Assembly (NCBI GenBank): GCA_026399445.1
Contig: JAPLRA010000075.1
Location: 1-5,720 of the forward strand
Length of the DNA stretch: 5,720 bases
Source of the DNA: Sulfuritalea sp.
GTDB lineage: Bacteria; Pseudomonadota; Gammaproteobacteria; Burkholderiales; Rhodocyclaceae
Direction of reading: 5' to 3'
In this document: positions 5,233-5,720 of the stretch, piece by piece
Numbering within the stretch: the stretch's first letter is position 1
Layout of the letters: every line of letters begins with the position of its first letter
Translations under genes and position numbers: made by a program
Notes under the pieces: model-generated
Databases searched by the model: none
The model's input: only the letters and a program-made list of their open reading frames with translations
Told to the model about the DNA's origin: nothing

Positions 5233-5250
5233 GTCGGCGTGTTTGCCGGC
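5233..5250 (+). terminator. Weak stem-loop after the response regulator, possible terminator
   Basis: GTCGGC (5233-5238) pairs with GCCGGC (5245-5250) as six base pairs including one wobble, around a 6-nt loop, starting 12 bp past the FixJ-type regulator stop. No T-tract follows. A second imperfect hairpin (5273-5280 with 5288-5294, one bulged G) lies further down, just before the groES promoter. Either could help insulate groES from the kinase operon, but both are weak. Confidence 0.25.
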
Positions 5251-5299
5251 GAGGTGGGTCAGCGCGCTTGCGGGCCGAACGATAATTGTTGGCCTCCCT

Positions 5300-5329
5300 C
5301 TTGAAGAATCGACCTTTAGGCCCTATTAT
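5300..5329 (+). promoter_or_regulatory. groES promoter: overlapping sigma-70-like and sigma-32-like elements
   Basis: TTGAAG (5301-5306) and TATTAT (5324-5329), exactly 17 bp apart, make a good sigma-70 promoter (4/6 and 5/6 matches). In the same place, CTTGAAG (5300-5306) and CCCTATTA (5321-5328), 14 bp apart, resemble the sigma-32 heat-shock consensus of a CTTGAA-type -35 and a CCCCAT-type -10. The predicted transcription start, about 5336, lies inside the CIRCE operator. Confidence 0.7.
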
Positions 5330-5357
5330 TAGCACTCGTTGGCGATGAGTGCTAATA
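5327..5357. promoter_or_regulatory. CIRCE operator (HrcA-binding site) of groES
   Basis: TTAGCACTC (5329-5337), a 9-bp spacer, and GAGTGCTAA (5347-5355) match the CIRCE consensus perfectly. Two more pairs on each side extend the arms to 11 bp. It covers the 3' end of the -10 element and the predicted start site, so HrcA binding should repress groES transcription and heat should relieve it, as established for this operator. As it is also transcribed, it could form an mRNA 5' hairpin. Confidence 0.97.
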
Positions 5358-5380
5358 GACGGCCTGCGCCCGACCCAGAC

Positions 5381-5407
5381 CTGCGGCCCGCCCGCAGCGG
5401 CTTTTTT
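5381..5407 (+). terminator. Intrinsic-terminator-like hairpin in the groES leader
   Basis: CTGCGG (5381-5386) and CCGCAG (5392-5397) form a perfect 6-bp GC-rich stem with a 5-nt loop, followed after CGGC by six T residues (5402-5407). It lies between the groES promoter/CIRCE and the ribosome-binding site, so groES transcripts must read through it. The 4-nt gap between stem and T-tract weakens it as a terminator. An upstream copy of the left arm (CCTGCG at 5363-5368) offers a competing partner for the right arm. Confidence 0.45.
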
Positions 5408-5441
5408 CTGTAACAACCCCGTTTAAGAGGAGATCAACCCC

Positions 5442-5720
5442 ATGAAAATCCGTCCTTTGCATGATCGCGTTATCGTCAAGCGTCTCGAAGAAGAGAAGAA
5501 AACCGCTTCCGGCATCGTCATTCCTGACAACGCCGCAGAGAAGCCCGATCAGGGCGAAGTCAAGGCTGTCGGCAACGGCAAGATCCAGGACGACGGCAAG
5601 GTCCGTCCCATGTCGCTGAAGGTTGGCGACCGCGTGCTGTTCGGCAAGTACTCCGGCCAGACCGTCAAGGTCGATGGCGACGAGCTGCTGGTCATGCGTG
5701 AAGAAGACATCATGGGCGTA
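5442..5720 (+). CDS. groES: Co-chaperonin GroES (cpn10), nearly complete, cut at the window edge
   Basis: Ninety-three residues are present; bacterial GroES is usually about 96-97, so only a few C-terminal residues after EEDIMGV are missing. The N-terminus MKIRPLHDRVIVKR is diagnostic. Residues about 17-33 form the mobile loop, with the hydrophobic IVI (25-27) that docks on GroEL. The segment GNGKIQDDGKVRPM (44-57) is the dome-top hairpin, and VGDRVLFGKYSG (61-72) and DGDELLVMREEDI (78-90) are conserved core strands. It forms the heptameric lid that closes the GroEL folding chamber in the cytoplasm. The ATG has AGGAG at 5428-5432, 9 nt upstream. groEL is expected just downstream, outside the window. 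Expression should be heat-induced through HrcA/CIRCE and probably sigma-32. Confidence 0.98.
   Translation, partial: MKIRPLHDRVIVKRLEEEKKTASGIVIPDNAAEKPDQGEVKAVGNGKIQDDGKVRPMSLKVGDRVLFGKYSGQTVKVDGDELLVMREEDIMGV

Noticed and set aside
5198..5416. 72-residue minus-strand frame across the groES control region
   Set aside because: It overlaps the CIRCE operator and promoter and has no recognisable domain.

Overview
The window looks like chromosomal DNA of a betaproteobacterium, probably Rhodocyclales-like (Dechloromonas/Azospira type). This is inferred from the GroES sequence, the groES promoter carrying both a heat-shock sigma-32-type signature and a perfect CIRCE operator, and the mix of acetoacetyl-CoA synthetase, NnrU-family and pirin-family genes. 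The genus is a guess from protein style, not a database result. There are no tRNA or rRNA genes, insertion sequences or CRISPR arrays.

Left part (1-2284, GC-rich): the 3' end of an acetoacetyl-CoA synthetase gene overlaps by ATGA a flavin-reductase-like FMN-binding protein gene. That gene converges, with a 4-bp stop-codon overlap, on a minus-strand NnrU-family membrane protein. A short divergent promoter region with an 18-bp dyad separates nnrU from a pirin-family gene with intact metal ligands. A GC-rich hairpin (2314-2341) lies between the converging pirin and response-regulator genes.

Middle part (2370-5220, visibly less GC-rich): a self-contained signalling locus. On the plus strand, a four-helix membrane PAS histidine kinase and a FixJ/NarL-type response regulator overlap by ATGA and form a textbook two-component pair. 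Divergently transcribed is an OmpR/PhoB-type winged-helix protein whose receiver domain has lost the phospho-acceptor aspartate, the switch lysine and one metal-binding acid, so it cannot be a conventional partner of the kinase. The 134-bp divergent region holds three separate dyads, including a 30-bp near-perfect palindrome (3085-3114). The most economical model is a sensor pair and a phosphorylation-independent regulator sharing one control region. The stimulus and target genes cannot be read from the sequence.

Right part (5221-5720): the groESL control region and groES, cut off about three residues before its expected end. A sigma-70-like promoter and a sigma-32-like promoter are superimposed, and an 11-bp-arm CIRCE operator for HrcA covers the predicted transcription start. 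The roughly 105-nt leader also contains a terminator-like hairpin followed by six T residues, upstream of a good ribosome-binding site. This is unusual for groES and could mean attenuation.
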